Assembly (NCBI GenBank): GCA_004298015.1
Contig: SCSE01000047.1
Location: 62,001-126,000 of the forward strand
Length of the DNA stretch: 64,000 nt
DNA from: Rhodanobacter sp.
GTDB taxonomy: Bacteria; Pseudomonadota; Gammaproteobacteria; Xanthomonadales; Rhodanobacteraceae
Direction: 5' to 3'
Below are positions 53,022-64,000 of the stretch, piece after piece (the first letter of the stretch is position 1; each line of letters opens with the position of its first letter). The position numbers and the translations under genes were made by a program. The notes beneath the pieces were generated by a model. It was not told the DNA's origin, made no database searches, and saw nothing but the letters and a program-made list of their open reading frames with translations.

Positions 53022-53212
53022 GGGCGAGAGCTGGAGGGGTGTTCCGCCCATTGTCACCGATGGGCGGGCAAGAAGCAGTGTGCCGTGGCATGGAGCCATG
53101 TGGAAGCCGTGCGAGCGGCTTCCGTCGCCATGCTTGCGATGCCTGTGGTGCCACGGACACAGCATGAGCACGGGGTACACTGACCCTCCCGTCGACCATC
53201 AAGGAGCCCGCC

Positions 53213-54016
53213 ATGGGTATTCGGATTCGTTACGTCGCCCTTGGGCTTGCCATTGCCGTCATGGCGCTACCGGCCGGCGCGGTCGGCTCGGGACAGTTCA
53301 AGGATTTGCTGAACAAGGTCAGGCAGTCGGCGCAGAGCCCAGGCGCATCGACACTGGGCGCCAATCTGCCCAACAGCGACATTGTCGCGGGCCTCAAGGA
53401 AGCGCTGGCCAAAGGCACCACCAACGCGATCAACAGCCTTGGCCGCAACGGCGGCTTCTGGAACAACAGTCAGGTTCGAATCCCCCTGCCGGGCCGTCTG
53501 GCGCAGGCGGGTAAACTCGCCCGTGAGCTGGGTCAGGGCGCCAAGGTCGATGCCTTCGAATTGAGCATGAACCGGGCGGCAGAAAAGGCGGTGCCGCAGG
53601 TGGCCTCCATTTTCGGGGACGCGATCCGGCGGATGAGCGTGGCCGATGCGCGCGGCATCCTCACCGGCGGCAATCACGCGGCAACCGACTATTTCCGCCG
53701 CGTCGCCGGCAATGCCCTGACCGCCAGGATCGAGCCGATCGTCGCGAAAACCACCGACAGCGTGGGGGTGACCCGCAAATACAAGGCCTTCACCTCCGGC
53801 AGTCGCGGTGGTGCGCTCGGCAGTGCACTTGGCTCACTTGGCGCCCTGCGCGGCAATCCGGACAAAGGTGCCAACCAGCTGAACCTGGACAACTACGTGA
53901 CGGCGAAGACGCTGGACGGGCTGTTCACGGTGATCGGCGAACAGGAGCAATCGATCCGCCAGAATCCGGCGGCTCGTGGTAGCGCGCTGCTGAAAAAGGT
54001 GTTTGGCGGCCAATGA
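53213..54016 (+). CDS. Exported DUF4197-domain protein
   Basis: A 267-residue protein with a signal peptide (residues 1-23) and a DUF4197 domain: [46 protein letters not shown] and [14 protein letters not shown] are all characteristic. The family is periplasmic and of unknown function. AAGGAG lies just upstream of the ATG. Confidence 0.88.
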   Translation: MGIRIRYVALGLAIAVMALPAGAVGSGQFKDLLNKVRQSAQSPGASTLGANLPNSDIVAGLKEALAKGTTNAINSLGRNGGFWNNSQVRIPLPGRLAQAGKLARELGQGAKVDAFELSMNRAAEKAVPQVASIFGDAIRRMSVADARGILTGGNHAATDYFRRVAGNALTARIEPIVAKTTDSVGVTRKYKAFTSGSRGGALGSALGSLGALRGNPDKGANQLNLDNYVTAKTLDGLFTVIGEQEQSIRQNPAARGSALLKKVFGGQ

Positions 54017-54116
54017 ACCCTTGGTCAACGTGCTGTTGCGGTGGGGTGGATTCGGGGTTGCGATCGCGATGGCCGGCCACATGGTTTCAGTTTGTGCTGA
54101 ACGTCAGGAGCCGACC

Positions 54117-54653
54117 ATGATTCGCGAAATCCTGAAAATGGGTGACCCGCGCCTGCTGCGCGTCGCGCCACCGGTGCCTGATGCGATGTTCGGCAGCGCT
54201 GAACTGGAGGCCCTGGTGGCCGACATGTTCGAAACCATGCACGCCGTCGGCGGGGTCGGCCTTGCCGCGCCGCAAATCGGTGTCGACCTGCAACTGGTGA
54301 TCTTCGGCTTCGAGCATGCCGAGCGTTATCCGGACGCGCCCCCCGTGCCGCAGACGATCCTGCTCAATCCGGCGATCATGCCGCAGTCCCAGGAGCTGGA
54401 AGAAGATTGGGAGGGATGCCTCTCGGTGCCTGGACTGCGCGGTGCAGTGAGTCGCTTCAGTCTGATCCGTTACCAGGGACTGGACCCGCACGGCACGCCG
54501 ATCGATCGCGCGGCCGAGGGCTTTCATGCCCGGGTGGTGCAGCATGAATGCGATCACCTGATCGGTCGTCTTTACCCGTCGCGGATCACCGATTTCAGCA
54601 AGTTCGGCTACACCGATGTACTGTTTCCCGGCCAGAACCCAGGAGACGAATGA
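54117..54653 (+). CDS. def: Peptide deformylase
   Basis: An iron/zinc enzyme of 178 residues that removes the formyl group from new proteins. The three family motifs are [15 protein letters not shown] and HECDH, with the cysteine and two histidines as metal ligands. AGGAG stands six bases before the start at 54117, favouring it over the longer open frame. It is followed after one base by the DUF427 gene. A second copy may exist elsewhere, as is common. Confidence 0.94.
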   Translation: MIREILKMGDPRLLRVAPPVPDAMFGSAELEALVADMFETMHAVGGVGLAAPQIGVDLQLVIFGFEHAERYPDAPPVPQTILLNPAIMPQSQELEEDWEGCLSVPGLRGAVSRFSLIRYQGLDPHGTPIDRAAEGFHARVVQHECDHLIGRLYPSRITDFSKFGYTDVLFPGQNPGDE

Positions 54654-54654
54654 C

Positions 54655-54936
54655 ATGCGCGCGATCTGGAAAAACACCGTGCTTGCGGAGAGCGACGACA
54701 GCGTCGTTGTGGAGGGCAACCACTACTTTCCCGTGGCTTCGTTGCGAGCGGCGCACTTCCGCGACAGCGACCGGCACACCGTCTGTCCCTGGAAGGGCAC
54801 GGCCAGCTATTACGACGTGGTGGTCGGCGACGAGGTGAACGCCGGTGCAGCGTGGTACTACCCCGCGCCGAAGGACGCCGCGAAGCAGATCAAGGGTCGC
54901 GTCGCATTCGGGCGCGGCGTGCAGGTGGTGGCTTAA
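54655..54936 (+). CDS. DUF427-domain protein
   Basis: A 93-residue protein covering one whole DUF427 domain: IWKNTVLAESD, YFPVASL, TVCPWKGTASYYDV and AWYYPAPKDAAKQIKGRVAF. The family is beta-rich and of unknown function. AGGAG lies about nine bases upstream, inside the end of def, so both genes share a transcript. Confidence 0.87.
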   Translation: MRAIWKNTVLAESDDSVVVEGNHYFPVASLRAAHFRDSDRHTVCPWKGTASYYDVVVGDEVNAGAAWYYPAPKDAAKQIKGRVAFGRGVQVVA

Positions 54937-55018
54937 CGCCGACGCCGTCGACCCCATCCACAGCCGCTTGCCGCCCGGCTATGCTGCGGCGTTGCCGATC
55001 CGGGGGCTCAGCGGGCCG

Positions 55019-55771
55019 ATGAACGTTTCCGAATCCACCGCGCCGCAGCGCGGCTTCCGTTACTACGACTTGCTGGTCGGTGGCATGGTCGCAGTCCTGC
55101 TGTGTTCCAACCTGATCGGCCCGGCCAAGGTCTGCACCGTGACCTTGCCACTGTTCGGCGCGCTGACCTTCGGCGCCGGCAACCTGTTTTTCCCGATCAG
55201 CTATATCTTCGGCGACGTGCTCACCGAGGTGTACGGCTATGCGCGTGCGCGCCGCGCGATCTGGGCCGGCTTCGGCGCGCTGCTGTTCGCGACCTTCATG
55301 TCGCAGGTGATCCTGCGCATGCCGGCGAGCCCCAACGAGCCGTTCAACGCCCAACTGCAGCCGGCACTGGAGATCGTCTTCGGCGGCACTTGGCGCATCG
55401 CGCTGGCTTCGCTGGTGGCCTACTGGCTGGGCGACTTCGTCAACTCCTTCGTGATGGCGCGGATGAAGCTGCTCACCCGCGGCCGCTGGCTGTGGACCCG
55501 CACCATCGGCTCGACCCTGTTCGGGCAGGGCGTGGACAGTCTCACCTTCTACCCGATCGCCTTCATCGGCATCTGGGAAAGCCAGACCATCTTCAAGGTG
55601 ATCGCCTTCAACTGGCTGATGAAGGTCACCGTGGAAGTGCTGTTTACCCCGCTCACCTATGCGGTGGTCGGCTTCCTCAAGCGCCGCGAAGGCGTCGATA
55701 CCTACGACGAACATACCCACTTCAACCCGTTCAGCCTGAAGGACGAGGGCGAGTTGCGACGGTATGAGTGA
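55019..55771 (+). CDS. Queuosine precursor transporter, YhhQ/VUT family
   Basis: A 250-residue inner-membrane protein with six or so helices. FGALTFGAGNLFFPISYIFGDVLTEVYGYARARR and the later YWLGDFVNSFVMARMK are typical of the family that imports preQ0/preQ1 for tRNA modification. Start at 55019 gives the standard length. No preQ1 riboswitch was seen in the short gap upstream. Confidence 0.87.
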   Translation: MNVSESTAPQRGFRYYDLLVGGMVAVLLCSNLIGPAKVCTVTLPLFGALTFGAGNLFFPISYIFGDVLTEVYGYARARRAIWAGFGALLFATFMSQVILRMPASPNEPFNAQLQPALEIVFGGTWRIALASLVAYWLGDFVNSFVMARMKLLTRGRWLWTRTIGSTLFGQGVDSLTFYPIAFIGIWESQTIFKVIAFNWLMKVTVEVLFTPLTYAVVGFLKRREGVDTYDEHTHFNPFSLKDEGELRRYE

Positions 55772-55924
55772 GGCGGATGGGCTGGAAGCTCGGCGACGCA
55801 AAAGCCGGCGAAAGTGGGCACGTACCACTGATTCAGCCGGGCGGAAATAAATCACCTGGTTCGTCCCATCCAGCATCGACACTTGTTAACCTTCCAGCGG
55901 ATTTCCTCGGCTTACGATTTCGCA

Positions 55925-56638
55925 ATGCACGACAAACTGACTGACGACGAATTGTCGACCCTCGATGCCTTCCTCGATTCGCCAGCGGTGATGGCAACCT
56001 CGATGGATGTGGCCACGATGGAAGGCTTCTTTACCGCGCTGGCGATCGGCCCGCGTACGGTGATGCCGTCACAATGGATGCGGTGGATCTGGGACATGGA
56101 CGAAGGCGAGGCACAACCGGCGTTTGTCGATGCCGATGAGGCCAATGCGCTGATGCAGCTGATCCTTCGCCAGTACAACGGCGTGATTCATGACTTCATG
56201 GATTCGCCAGCGTCGTTCCGTCCACTCTACGAGCGCAATCCACGCTGGCGCCCATCGGCGTGGTGTGAGGGCTTCATGCTTGGGGTCGAGCTGGGCGTGG
56301 AAGACTGGACTTCGCTACTGGTCGGTGAGCCGGCGTGGATTGCGCCGTTCAACCGGCTGGGGACGGCGGAGGGGCTTGAGTTGACCGCGAAAGAAGGTGA
56401 TGCCGAGTTCTGGCGCAGTCAGATCGCCCCTTCACTGCAGAAGATTCACGCTTTCTGGCTGGAACAGCGGGCTGCCGTACCGGCGGGCGAGGTGGAGGAC
56501 GACTTCCGGTTCGGCAACGGCGCGTCAATGCCCCACATGCGCACGACGCCGAAGGTGGGACGCAATGATCCGTGCCCCTGCGGCAGCGGAAAGAAGTTCA
56601 AGAAGTGCTGTGCGATAGCAGGCCAAACGCTGCATTGA
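55925..56638 (+). CDS. YecA/UPF0149 protein with SEC-C zinc motif
   Basis: A 237-residue protein. The N-terminal UPF0149 (YgfB/YecA) domain is seen in [26 protein letters not shown] and [11 protein letters not shown]; the C-terminus is the SecA-type zinc-binding motif in [16 protein letters not shown]. Such proteins may bind SecA or the ribosome. The start at 55925 fits the family better than an upstream ATG at 55883. Confidence 0.88.
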   Translation: MHDKLTDDELSTLDAFLDSPAVMATSMDVATMEGFFTALAIGPRTVMPSQWMRWIWDMDEGEAQPAFVDADEANALMQLILRQYNGVIHDFMDSPASFRPLYERNPRWRPSAWCEGFMLGVELGVEDWTSLLVGEPAWIAPFNRLGTAEGLELTAKEGDAEFWRSQIAPSLQKIHAFWLEQRAAVPAGEVEDDFRFGNGASMPHMRTTPKVGRNDPCPCGSGKKFKKCCAIAGQTLH

Positions 56639-56716
56639 CGGCGATGCGATTGGCGTCGCTGCCACCGCTTTTCCACCCTTCCGGCAGCGACCCTCTGAAA
56701 GCGCAAGGCAATCGCG

Positions 56717-57253
56717 TCAAACGTCCGGCAAGCCCATGGCGGCATGCTCAGTTGCCAACGCGTTGATCTCCAGGGTCATGAAAACACTATGGGGATCTGC
56801 CGCGTAGTGGCCGAAAGGCGGGCACGGAACGAACCCGAATGCGCTGTACAAGCGCCGTGCCGGCTCAAAGAACACCATGGAACCGGTTTCCAGACTCAGT
56901 CTCGAATAACCGCGTGCCGCTGCCTCCTGAATCATGTGCTGCAAAAGCGTTGAAGCCACGCCTTGCCGCAGATGGGAAGCGGCCGTGCGCATGGACTTGA
57001 GCTCGGCGTGTGAGCGGGTCAAACGCTTGAGCGCGCCAAACCCGGCCAACACCTGAGCATCCCAGATGCTCCAGAAGGTGATGTCAGGACCCCGCAGGCC
57101 GCTCAGGTCCAGGGCGTGGCGGCTCTGCGCCGGCGCGGTTGGAGCGATGGAGTCGAGATGCTCGCGGAGCAAGGCGATGACCTCCGGGCTTTCCAGGTTG
57201 TCAATGCGAATGTCCAGGAGTGCTCCCTCGGCGTCTGCGGCAGCGCGACTCAT
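56717..57253 (-). CDS. GNAT-family N-acetyltransferase
   Basis: A 178-residue GCN5-type acetyltransferase. The acetyl-CoA loop is LRQGVASTLL (R/Q-x-x-G-x-A pattern) followed by a helix, then SRLSLETGS and ARRLYSAFGF as motif B. The layout matches small-molecule acetyltransferases; the substrate is unknown. Upstream of pyrF's stop region, on the same strand as pyrF but 135 bases beyond it. Confidence 0.87.
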   Translation of the reverse strand: MSRAAADAEGALLDIRIDNLESPEVIALLREHLDSIAPTAPAQSRHALDLSGLRGPDITFWSIWDAQVLAGFGALKRLTRSHAELKSMRTAASHLRQGVASTLLQHMIQEAAARGYSRLSLETGSMVFFEPARRLYSAFGFVPCPPFGHYAADPHSVFMTLEINALATEHAAMGLPDV

Positions 57254-57388
57254 TATCCGCCATGCACGGCATAAAGTGGCAACCGAGGCGAGGCGACGAG
57301 GGCGCCATTCCGGTACGGCTGACCCCGGTAAGCCAGGATGAATGCGGGGGGCGGAGAGTCGGAGGGCCGGCCGTGGCCTATGGCCGAC

Positions 57389-58219
57389 TCAGCGCCGCCA
57401 TGCGTTGATCGTATCGCGTAGCTCCAGCGCCGCGGCGCGTGCGGCCTGGGCAAAATCCTCGCCGCTGCCGGCGTAAATGATGCCGCGCGAGGAGTTGATC
57501 ATCAGGCCGGTGCCGTCGGGCGTGCGGCCATGGTGAAGCACTGCTTTGATGTCGCCACCCTGGGCGCCGATGCCGGGGACCAGCAGCGGCATGGTGCCGA
57601 TCAGTTGGCGCACCTGGCCAAGTTCCTCGGGGTACGTCGCGCCGGTGACCAGCGCGCAGTTGCCATGGTCGTTCCACTCCCGCGCGATGGTCGCGGCGAC
57701 GCGCTGGTACAGCGGGCGACCGGCGCTGACCTCGTCCTGCACGATCAGGTTCTGGAAGTCGGCCCCGCCGGGGTTGGAGGTGCGGCACAGCAGGATCACG
57801 CCCTTGTCGGCGCGATCCAGGAACGGCTGTACCGAGTCTCGGCCGAGGTAAGGGTTCAGCGTCACCGCGTCGGCCTGATAACGATCGAATGCCTCGCTGG
57901 CGTAATGCTGCGCGGTGGAGCCGATATCGCCGCGCTTGGCGTCGAGGATTACCGGCATGCCGGGATGCTTGTCGTGGATGTGCGCGATCAGCCGCTCCAG
58001 CGCCTCTTCGGCACGCAGCGCGGCGAAGTGCGCGATCTGCGGCTTAAACGCGCAGGCCAGGTCCGCGGTGGCGTCGACGATGGCGGCGCAGAAGGTGAAC
58101 ACCGCATCGGGCTGGTCGCGCAGATGCGCGGGGAGCTTCGCCGGCTCCGGATCGAGGCCGACGCAGACCAGCGAGTCGTGGCGTTGCCAGGCCTGTTGCA
58201 GGGACTGCATGAAGTGCAT
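57389..58219 (-). CDS. pyrF: Orotidine 5'-phosphate decarboxylase, family 2
   Basis: A 276-residue TIM-barrel enzyme making UMP from OMP. The catalytic lysine lies in [13 protein letters not shown], the family signature; [13 protein letters not shown] at the N-terminus and the late [12 protein letters not shown] phosphate-binding segment are typical of the longer family-2 form. It is followed upstream by a repeat-rich gap and ettA. Confidence 0.94.
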   Translation of the reverse strand: MHFMQSLQQAWQRHDSLVCVGLDPEPAKLPAHLRDQPDAVFTFCAAIVDATADLACAFKPQIAHFAALRAEEALERLIAHIHDKHPGMPVILDAKRGDIGSTAQHYASEAFDRYQADAVTLNPYLGRDSVQPFLDRADKGVILLCRTSNPGGADFQNLIVQDEVSAGRPLYQRVAATIAREWNDHGNCALVTGATYPEELGQVRQLIGTMPLLVPGIGAQGGDIKAVLHHGRTPDGTGLMINSSRGIIYAGSGEDFAQAARAAALELRDTINAWRR

Positions 58220-58234
58220 CGGGGGTCTCCGTTT

Positions 58235-58399
58235 GAGAAGTGAGGGAAGAGGAGTGAGGCGTGAGAGAAGGCCGGTACTTTGATGCCCCCCGCTGGCTTC
58301 CTTCTCCTTTCAATTCACGCCTGCCTATCGCGATGGGCCGGAGAGGGGAGGGGCTGGTGCTTTCTCTCACTCCTCACTCCTCTCCGCTCACTCCTGCTT

Positions 58400-58400
<1 letters not shown>
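58235..58400. repeat. Purine-rich inverted repeat family C, copy 1
   Basis: A GAGAAGTGAGGGAAGAGGAG-type arm (58235-58270) faces a CTCACTCCTCACTCCTC-type arm (58360-58400). The same kind of pair is at 61531-61620. It lies between pyrF and ettA. Long GGAGTGAG hairpins could pause or protect transcripts. Confidence 0.6.
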
Positions 58401-60067
<1,667 letters not shown>

Positions 60068-60137
60068 GGAATCTCCGAAGACGTGCGCTGCGCCGCCGGG
60101 CAAGGCGGACACGGGAAAGAGTGTTCGATAACCCCAT

Positions 60138-60143
60138 ATTATA
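60138..60143 (-). promoter_or_regulatory. Perfect -10 element upstream of ettA
   Basis: TATAAT on the minus strand, 71 bases upstream of the ettA start. No good -35 stands at the usual distance. The complementary strand also reads TATTAT and could serve glyA. Confidence 0.35.
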
Positions 60144-60273
60144 GCTGGTTGCACTGGCGGCCCGAGGGGCCCCTCTGGTGGCCGAGCCGGCCGCTGGCGG
60201 TGGCGGTGGCTGCAAACACCCGGCAGCGCTACACTTTCGGGTCTTATCCCAACCCTGACCCGCCGAGGCCCGA

Positions 60274-61527
60274 ATGTTCCCGAAGGATTGCACCATTGCC
60301 GGTTATGACGATGAACTGGCCAAGGCGATTGCCGATGAAAGCCGGCGCCAGGAAGATCACGTCGAACTGATCGCCTCGGAGAACTACGCCAGCCCGCGGG
60401 TGATGGAAGCGCAGGGCTCCAAGCTGACCAACAAGTACGCCGAGGGTTACCCGGGCAAGCGCTACTACGGCGGTTGCGAGTACGTCGACATCGCCGAGAA
60501 GCTGGCGATCGAGCGCCTCAAGCAGTTGTTCGGCGCCACCTATGCCAACGTGCAGCCGCATTCGGGTTCGCAGGCGAATCAGGCGGTGTACCTGGCGCTG
60601 CTGCAGCCTGGCGACACCATCCTGGGCATGAGCCTGGCCCACGGCGGCCACCTAACCCACGGTGCCAGGGTCAACATCAGCGGCAAGCTGTTCAACGCGG
60701 TGCAGTACGGCGTCGACGAGAACGGCCTGATCGACTACGACGAGGTGCAACGCCTGGCCACCGAGCACCGGCCGAAGATGCTGGTCGGCGGCTTCAGTGC
60801 CTACTCGCAGGTGGTCGACTGGGCGCGTATGCGCCAGATCGCCGATTCGGTCGGCGCACTGTTCTTTGTCGACATGGCGCACGTCGCCGGGTTGATCGCG
60901 GCCGGCGTGTATCCGAGCCCGCTGCCGCACGCGCACGTGGTCACCTCGACCACGCACAAGACCCTGCGCGGTCCGCGTGGCGGCATCATCGTGGCGAAGG
61001 ATGCCGGCGAGGAGATCGAGAAGAAGCTGCAGTCGATCGTGTTCCCCGGTATCCAGGGCGGTCCGCTGATGCACGTGATCGCGGCCAAGGCGGTGGCGTT
61101 CAAGGAGGCGCTGGAACCGGAATTCAAGAGCTACCAGGCCCAGGTGGTGAAGAACGCCAAGGCGATGGCCAGGACCTTCATCGAGCGCGGCTACAAGATC
61201 GTCTCCGGCGGCACCGAGAATCACCTGATGCTGGTCGACATGATCGGCAAGGACGTCACCGGCAAGCACGCCGAGGAGGCGCTCGGCAACGCACACATCA
61301 CGGTCAACAAGAACGCCGTGCCGAACGATCCGCGCAAGCCCTTCGTCACCTCCGGCCTGCGCGTCGGCACCCCGGCCATCACCACCCGCGGCTACCTGGA
61401 GGCCGACACCGTCGAGCTGGCCGGCTGGATCTGCGACGTGCTGGATGCGCCGGACGACGAGGCGGTGATCGCCAGGGTGCGCGAGGCGGTAACGGCGCAG
61501 TGCCGCAAGTTTCCGGTTTACGGCTGA
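60274..61527 (+). CDS. glyA: Serine hydroxymethyltransferase
   Basis: A 417-residue PLP enzyme interconverting serine and glycine with tetrahydrofolate. The Schiff-base lysine is K229 in [31 protein letters not shown] and [11 protein letters not shown] are family signatures. It is upstream of nrdR and ribD in the order usual for this group. Confidence 0.96.
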   Translation: MFPKDCTIAGYDDELAKAIADESRRQEDHVELIASENYASPRVMEAQGSKLTNKYAEGYPGKRYYGGCEYVDIAEKLAIERLKQLFGATYANVQPHSGSQANQAVYLALLQPGDTILGMSLAHGGHLTHGARVNISGKLFNAVQYGVDENGLIDYDEVQRLATEHRPKMLVGGFSAYSQVVDWARMRQIADSVGALFFVDMAHVAGLIAAGVYPSPLPHAHVVTSTTHKTLRGPRGGIIVAKDAGEEIEKKLQSIVFPGIQGGPLMHVIAAKAVAFKEALEPEFKSYQAQVVKNAKAMARTFIERGYKIVSGGTENHLMLVDMIGKDVTGKHAEEALGNAHITVNKNAVPNDPRKPFVTSGLRVGTPAITTRGYLEADTVELAGWICDVLDAPDDEAVIARVREAVTAQCRKFPVYG

Positions 61528-61530
61528 AGC

Positions 61531-61620
61531 GAGAAGTGAGTGAATTAGGAGTGAGAAGCGAGAGAAAAGCAGTAGCGGGCGTGGTTTTCTCTCGCTTCCC
61601 ACTTCTCTACTCTCACTCCT
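61531..61620. repeat. Purine-rich inverted repeat family C, copy 2
   Basis: GAGAAGTGAGTGAATTAGGAG with its continuation (61531-61567) is complementary, with mismatches, to 61584-61620. The pair fills the glyA-nrdR gap. Confidence 0.65.
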
Positions 61621-61628
61621 GAGCCTTT

Positions 61629-62141
61629 ATGCATTGCCCTTTCTGCCAGCACGAAGATACCCGCGTGATCGACTCGCGCCTGACCGAGGATGGCTCCAGC
61701 GTGCGTCGGCGGCGCGAGTGTCCGCAGTGCGGCGAGCGCTTCAACACGTATGAAACAGCCGAGCTGAAGCTGCCGACGGTGGTCAAGAGCGGTGATCGGC
61801 GCGAAGTCTTTGACGAGCGCAAGTTGCGGGTCAGCTTCGAGCGCGCGCTGCAGAAACGGCCCGTGCCCACACCTGATGTGGACAGTTCGGTCCGCGCGAT
61901 CGTCAACGACCTGCGCAAGAACAGCGAACGCGAAGTGCCGTCGCGCCAGGTCGGCGAGCTGGTGATGCGCGAGCTGAAGAAGCTGGATCAGGTCGCCTAC
62001 GTCCGTTTTGCCTCGGTCTACCGCAAGTTCGAGGATGTGCAGGCGTTCCGCGAGGAAATCGAGAAACTGGAACGCGACCTGCCCGAACTGGACGGCCTGC
62101 AGTTGCCCTTGCTCGACGAGAGCAAACGTGGCGGCAAATGA
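61629..62141 (+). CDS. nrdR: Transcriptional repressor NrdR
   Basis: A 170-residue regulator of ribonucleotide reductase genes. An N-terminal zinc ribbon ([13 protein letters not shown] and ECPQCGERF) is followed by an ATP-cone domain from about residue 50 ([19 protein letters not shown]). It senses ATP/dATP. It lies between glyA and ribD, a conserved place. Confidence 0.96.
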   Translation: MHCPFCQHEDTRVIDSRLTEDGSSVRRRRECPQCGERFNTYETAELKLPTVVKSGDRREVFDERKLRVSFERALQKRPVPTPDVDSSVRAIVNDLRKNSEREVPSRQVGELVMRELKKLDQVAYVRFASVYRKFEDVQAFREEIEKLERDLPELDGLQLPLLDESKRGGK

Positions 62142-62153
62142 TGCCGCTGACCT

Positions 62154-62226
62154 TGTAGGAGCGCACCCTGTGCGCGATCGCCCTCACACGAATCCGGAAA
62201 CCATCGCGCACAGGGTGCGCTCCTAC
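62154..62226. repeat. REP-type palindrome between nrdR and ribD
   Basis: Two arms of the GTAGGAGCGCACC family (62154-62177 and 62203-62226) flank a 25-base loop. It separates nrdR from ribD. Confidence 0.9.
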
Positions 62227-62240
62227 CTGGGTGCGGCAAG

Positions 62241-63344
62241 GTGAGCGAACCTTTTTCAGCGATTGATCACGCCCAGATGGCCAGGGCCCTGGAGCTGGCT
62301 GAACGCGGTCTTTTCACCACCCAGCCCAACCCACGGGTAGGCTGCGTGATCGCTCACGGCGAGGAGGTTGTCGGGCAGGGTTGGCACCGGCGTGCCGGCG
62401 AGCCGCATGCCGAAGTGTTCGCGTTGCGCGAGGCCGGCGAACGGGCACGTGGCGCCACCGCCTATGTGACGTTGGAGCCTTGTGCCCACCACGGTCGCAC
62501 GCCGCCATGCGCCGATGCACTGGTCGCCGCCGGGGTGGCGCGGGTGGTGATCGCGACAGAAGACCCGTTTCCGCAAGTGGCCGGTCGTGGTATCGCGACT
62601 CTGCGCGACGCCGGCATCGTGGTCGACAGCGGCTTGATGTGCGAGGCGGCGCGCGAGCTGAACATCGGATTCTTCAGCCGCATCGAGCGTGGCCGTCCGT
62701 TCGTGCGGGTAAAGCTGGCAATGAGCCTGGACGGCCGCACGGCATTGGCCGGCGGCGACTCGAAGTGGATCACCGGCGAAGCCGCACGCGCCGATGTGCA
62801 GCGCTGGCGCGCGCGCAGTTCGGCGATCCTTACCGGCAGTGGTACCGTGCTCGCCGACAACCCGCGGCTGACCGTGCGGCTGCCTGACGAGCTCCACGTA
62901 CCGCCGCTGCGGGTGGTGCTCGACCGCCGCTTGCGCACACCGGCCGGCAGCCATGTACTGGATGGCGCAGCGCCGACGTTGCTGCTGCACGTGGCCGATA
63001 CGGCCTGTGCCGACGATCGTTTTGCGCAGGTCGAACGGGTCGCGGTGGCGGGGCAGGGTGGTGCACTGGATCTCGGCGCCGTACTCACCCTGCTCGCCGA
63101 GCGCGGCTGCAACGAGCTCCACGTCGAAGCCGGCCCGACCCTGTGTGGTGCGCTGTTTGCCGCCGGCCTGGTCGACGAATTGCTGCTGTATATCGCGCCG
63201 CTGCTGCTCGGCGACAGCGCGCGTCCGCTGCTGCAACTTCCCGCGCTGGCCGACATGGCCGCGCGCTGGCAACTGCAAACCGTCGACCGGCGTGCCGTGG
63301 GTGACGATTTGCGTTTGCGCCTGCAACCTCGCGCGATGCCTTAG
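62241..63344 (+). CDS. ribD: Bifunctional riboflavin deaminase/reductase RibD
   Basis: A 367-residue enzyme doing two steps of riboflavin synthesis. The N-terminal deaminase has zinc ligands in HAEVFAL and PCAHHGRTPPC; the C-terminal NADPH reductase (from about residue 150) shows VKLAMSLDGRTA, GSGTVLADNPRL and EAGPTLCGALF. The start is GTG at 62241, just after a REP palindrome. No FMN riboswitch is seen upstream. Confidence 0.94.
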   Translation: MSEPFSAIDHAQMARALELAERGLFTTQPNPRVGCVIAHGEEVVGQGWHRRAGEPHAEVFALREAGERARGATAYVTLEPCAHHGRTPPCADALVAAGVARVVIATEDPFPQVAGRGIATLRDAGIVVDSGLMCEAARELNIGFFSRIERGRPFVRVKLAMSLDGRTALAGGDSKWITGEAARADVQRWRARSSAILTGSGTVLADNPRLTVRLPDELHVPPLRVVLDRRLRTPAGSHVLDGAAPTLLLHVADTACADDRFAQVERVAVAGQGGALDLGAVLTLLAERGCNELHVEAGPTLCGALFAAGLVDELLLYIAPLLLGDSARPLLQLPALADMAARWQLQTVDRRAVGDDLRLRLQPRAMP

Positions 63345-63381
63345 AGTCTGGCCGCCATTGCCCTGTGGAGATCCCGAGCCG

Positions 63382-64000
63382 ATGAAGGACGCCAACGACC
63401 GCACCATCCGCTGGGGCATCATCGGCTGCGGCAATGTCACCGAAGTGAAGAGTGGACCGGCATTCGGCAAGGTGGCGCATTCGGCGCTGGCGGCGGTGAT
63501 GCGCCGTGACGGCGCCAAGGCGCGCGACTACGCGCAGCGTCACGGCGTACCCCGCTGGCATGACGATGCGGCGGGCTTGATCGCCGATGACAGCGTCGAT
63601 GCTGTCTATGTCGCCACGCCACCGTCGAGCCACCGGGCCTACGCCTTGATGAGCATCGCCGCGGGCAAGCCGGTGTACGTGGAAAAGCCGATGGCGATGA
63701 ACGCGGGCGAATGCGAGGACATCATCCGCGCCGCGCGCCTCGCCCGGGTGCCGGTCTTCGTGGCCTATTACCGGCGCGCCCTGCCGCGCTTTGCCAAGGT
63801 GCGCGAGCTGCTGTTCGAGGCGCGGGTGATCGGCACGCCGCATATCGTCAATACGGTGCTGCACCAGCCGCTGCACCCGCGCTATACGGACCCGGCAGCC
63901 CGGCATTGGCATGTGGACCCGGCGATTTCCGGCGGTGGCCTGTTCATGGATTTGGGATGCCACACCCTGAATATTCTGGACTGGCTGTTCGGGCCGATCG
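63382..64000 (+). CDS. Gfo/Idh/MocA-family oxidoreductase, truncated by the window edge
   Basis: About 206 residues of an NAD(P)-dependent oxidoreductase that continues past the window. WGIIGCGNVTEVKSGPA holds the dinucleotide motif, AVYVATPPSSH and the EKP motif (VYVEKPMAMN) are diagnostic, and the C-terminal domain begins with SGGGLFMDLGCHTLNILDW. The substrate is probably a sugar or inositol-like compound; not further resolved. Confidence 0.88.
   Translation, partial: MKDANDRTIRWGIIGCGNVTEVKSGPAFGKVAHSALAAVMRRDGAKARDYAQRHGVPRWHDDAAGLIADDSVDAVYVATPPSSHRAYALMSIAAGKPVYVEKPMAMNAGECEDIIRAARLARVPVFVAYYRRALPRFAKVRELLFEARVIGTPHIVNTVLHQPLHPRYTDPAARHWHVDPAISGGGLFMDLGCHTLNILDWLFGPI

Overview
The window looks like a chromosomal segment of a high-GC gammaproteobacterium of the Xanthomonadales, most likely the Rhodanobacteraceae (Rhodanobacter, Dyella or a relative). 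The grounds are the GC-rich codon use, the core gene orders (pepA-holC divergent from lptF-lptG; xerD-dsbC-purL; glyA-nrdR-ribD), a SAM-I riboswitch on a metX-metB-hom operon, and abundant short palindromic repeats. This is inference; no rRNA gene is present. I saw no tRNA or rRNA gene, no CRISPR array, no transposase and no complete prophage.

Layout: 1-2.6 kb holds a truncated unknown gene and a cysteine-synthase-like/2OG-Fe dioxygenase pair. 2.76-6.55 kb is the methionine operon, with tandem MetJ-like boxes, a promoter, a SAM-I riboswitch with an RBS-sequestering hairpin, metX, metB and hom, closed by a strong hairpin; a palindromic repeat lies in frame inside hom. 6.7-10 kb holds a DUF302 protein, an exported hydrolase and an amino-acid permease. 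10.3-11.3 kb is a tandem pair of ~0.5 kb repeats. 11.38-12.99 kb is a small integron-type cassette array without an integrase: three attC-like sites and two AT-richer genes, one with a HEPN-like motif and one with a PD-(D/E)XK motif. Next come a class A beta-lactamase, a lactate-utilisation locus (lldR, two operators, lldD, dld), sdaA, a glutaredoxin-like gene and a BlaI/BlaR1-like pair with two operators. 23.3-31.8 kb has two DUF697-type GTPases around a YceI/cytochrome b561/YceI set, and a large hybrid sensor kinase. 31.8-48 kb is mostly housekeeping. 48-52.3 kb is accessory: a glycosyltransferase, diverged direct repeats, an EamA permease, and a low-GC island flanked by inverted copies of the 10-11 kb repeat, with a possible structured RNA and an unknown 193-residue protein. 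52.5-64 kb is again housekeeping (def, queuosine-precursor transport, pyrF, ettA, glyA, nrdR, ribD).

Functional links: the methionine operon converts aspartate semialdehyde to homoserine and on to cystathionine under apparent double SAM control. LldR, LldD and Dld oxidise both lactate isomers to pyruvate, which SdaA also yields from serine. LptF and LptG export LPS; HolC, XerD and NrdR serve DNA replication, chromosome resolution and dNTP control. At four genes the stop codon is supplied by the end of a repeat element.
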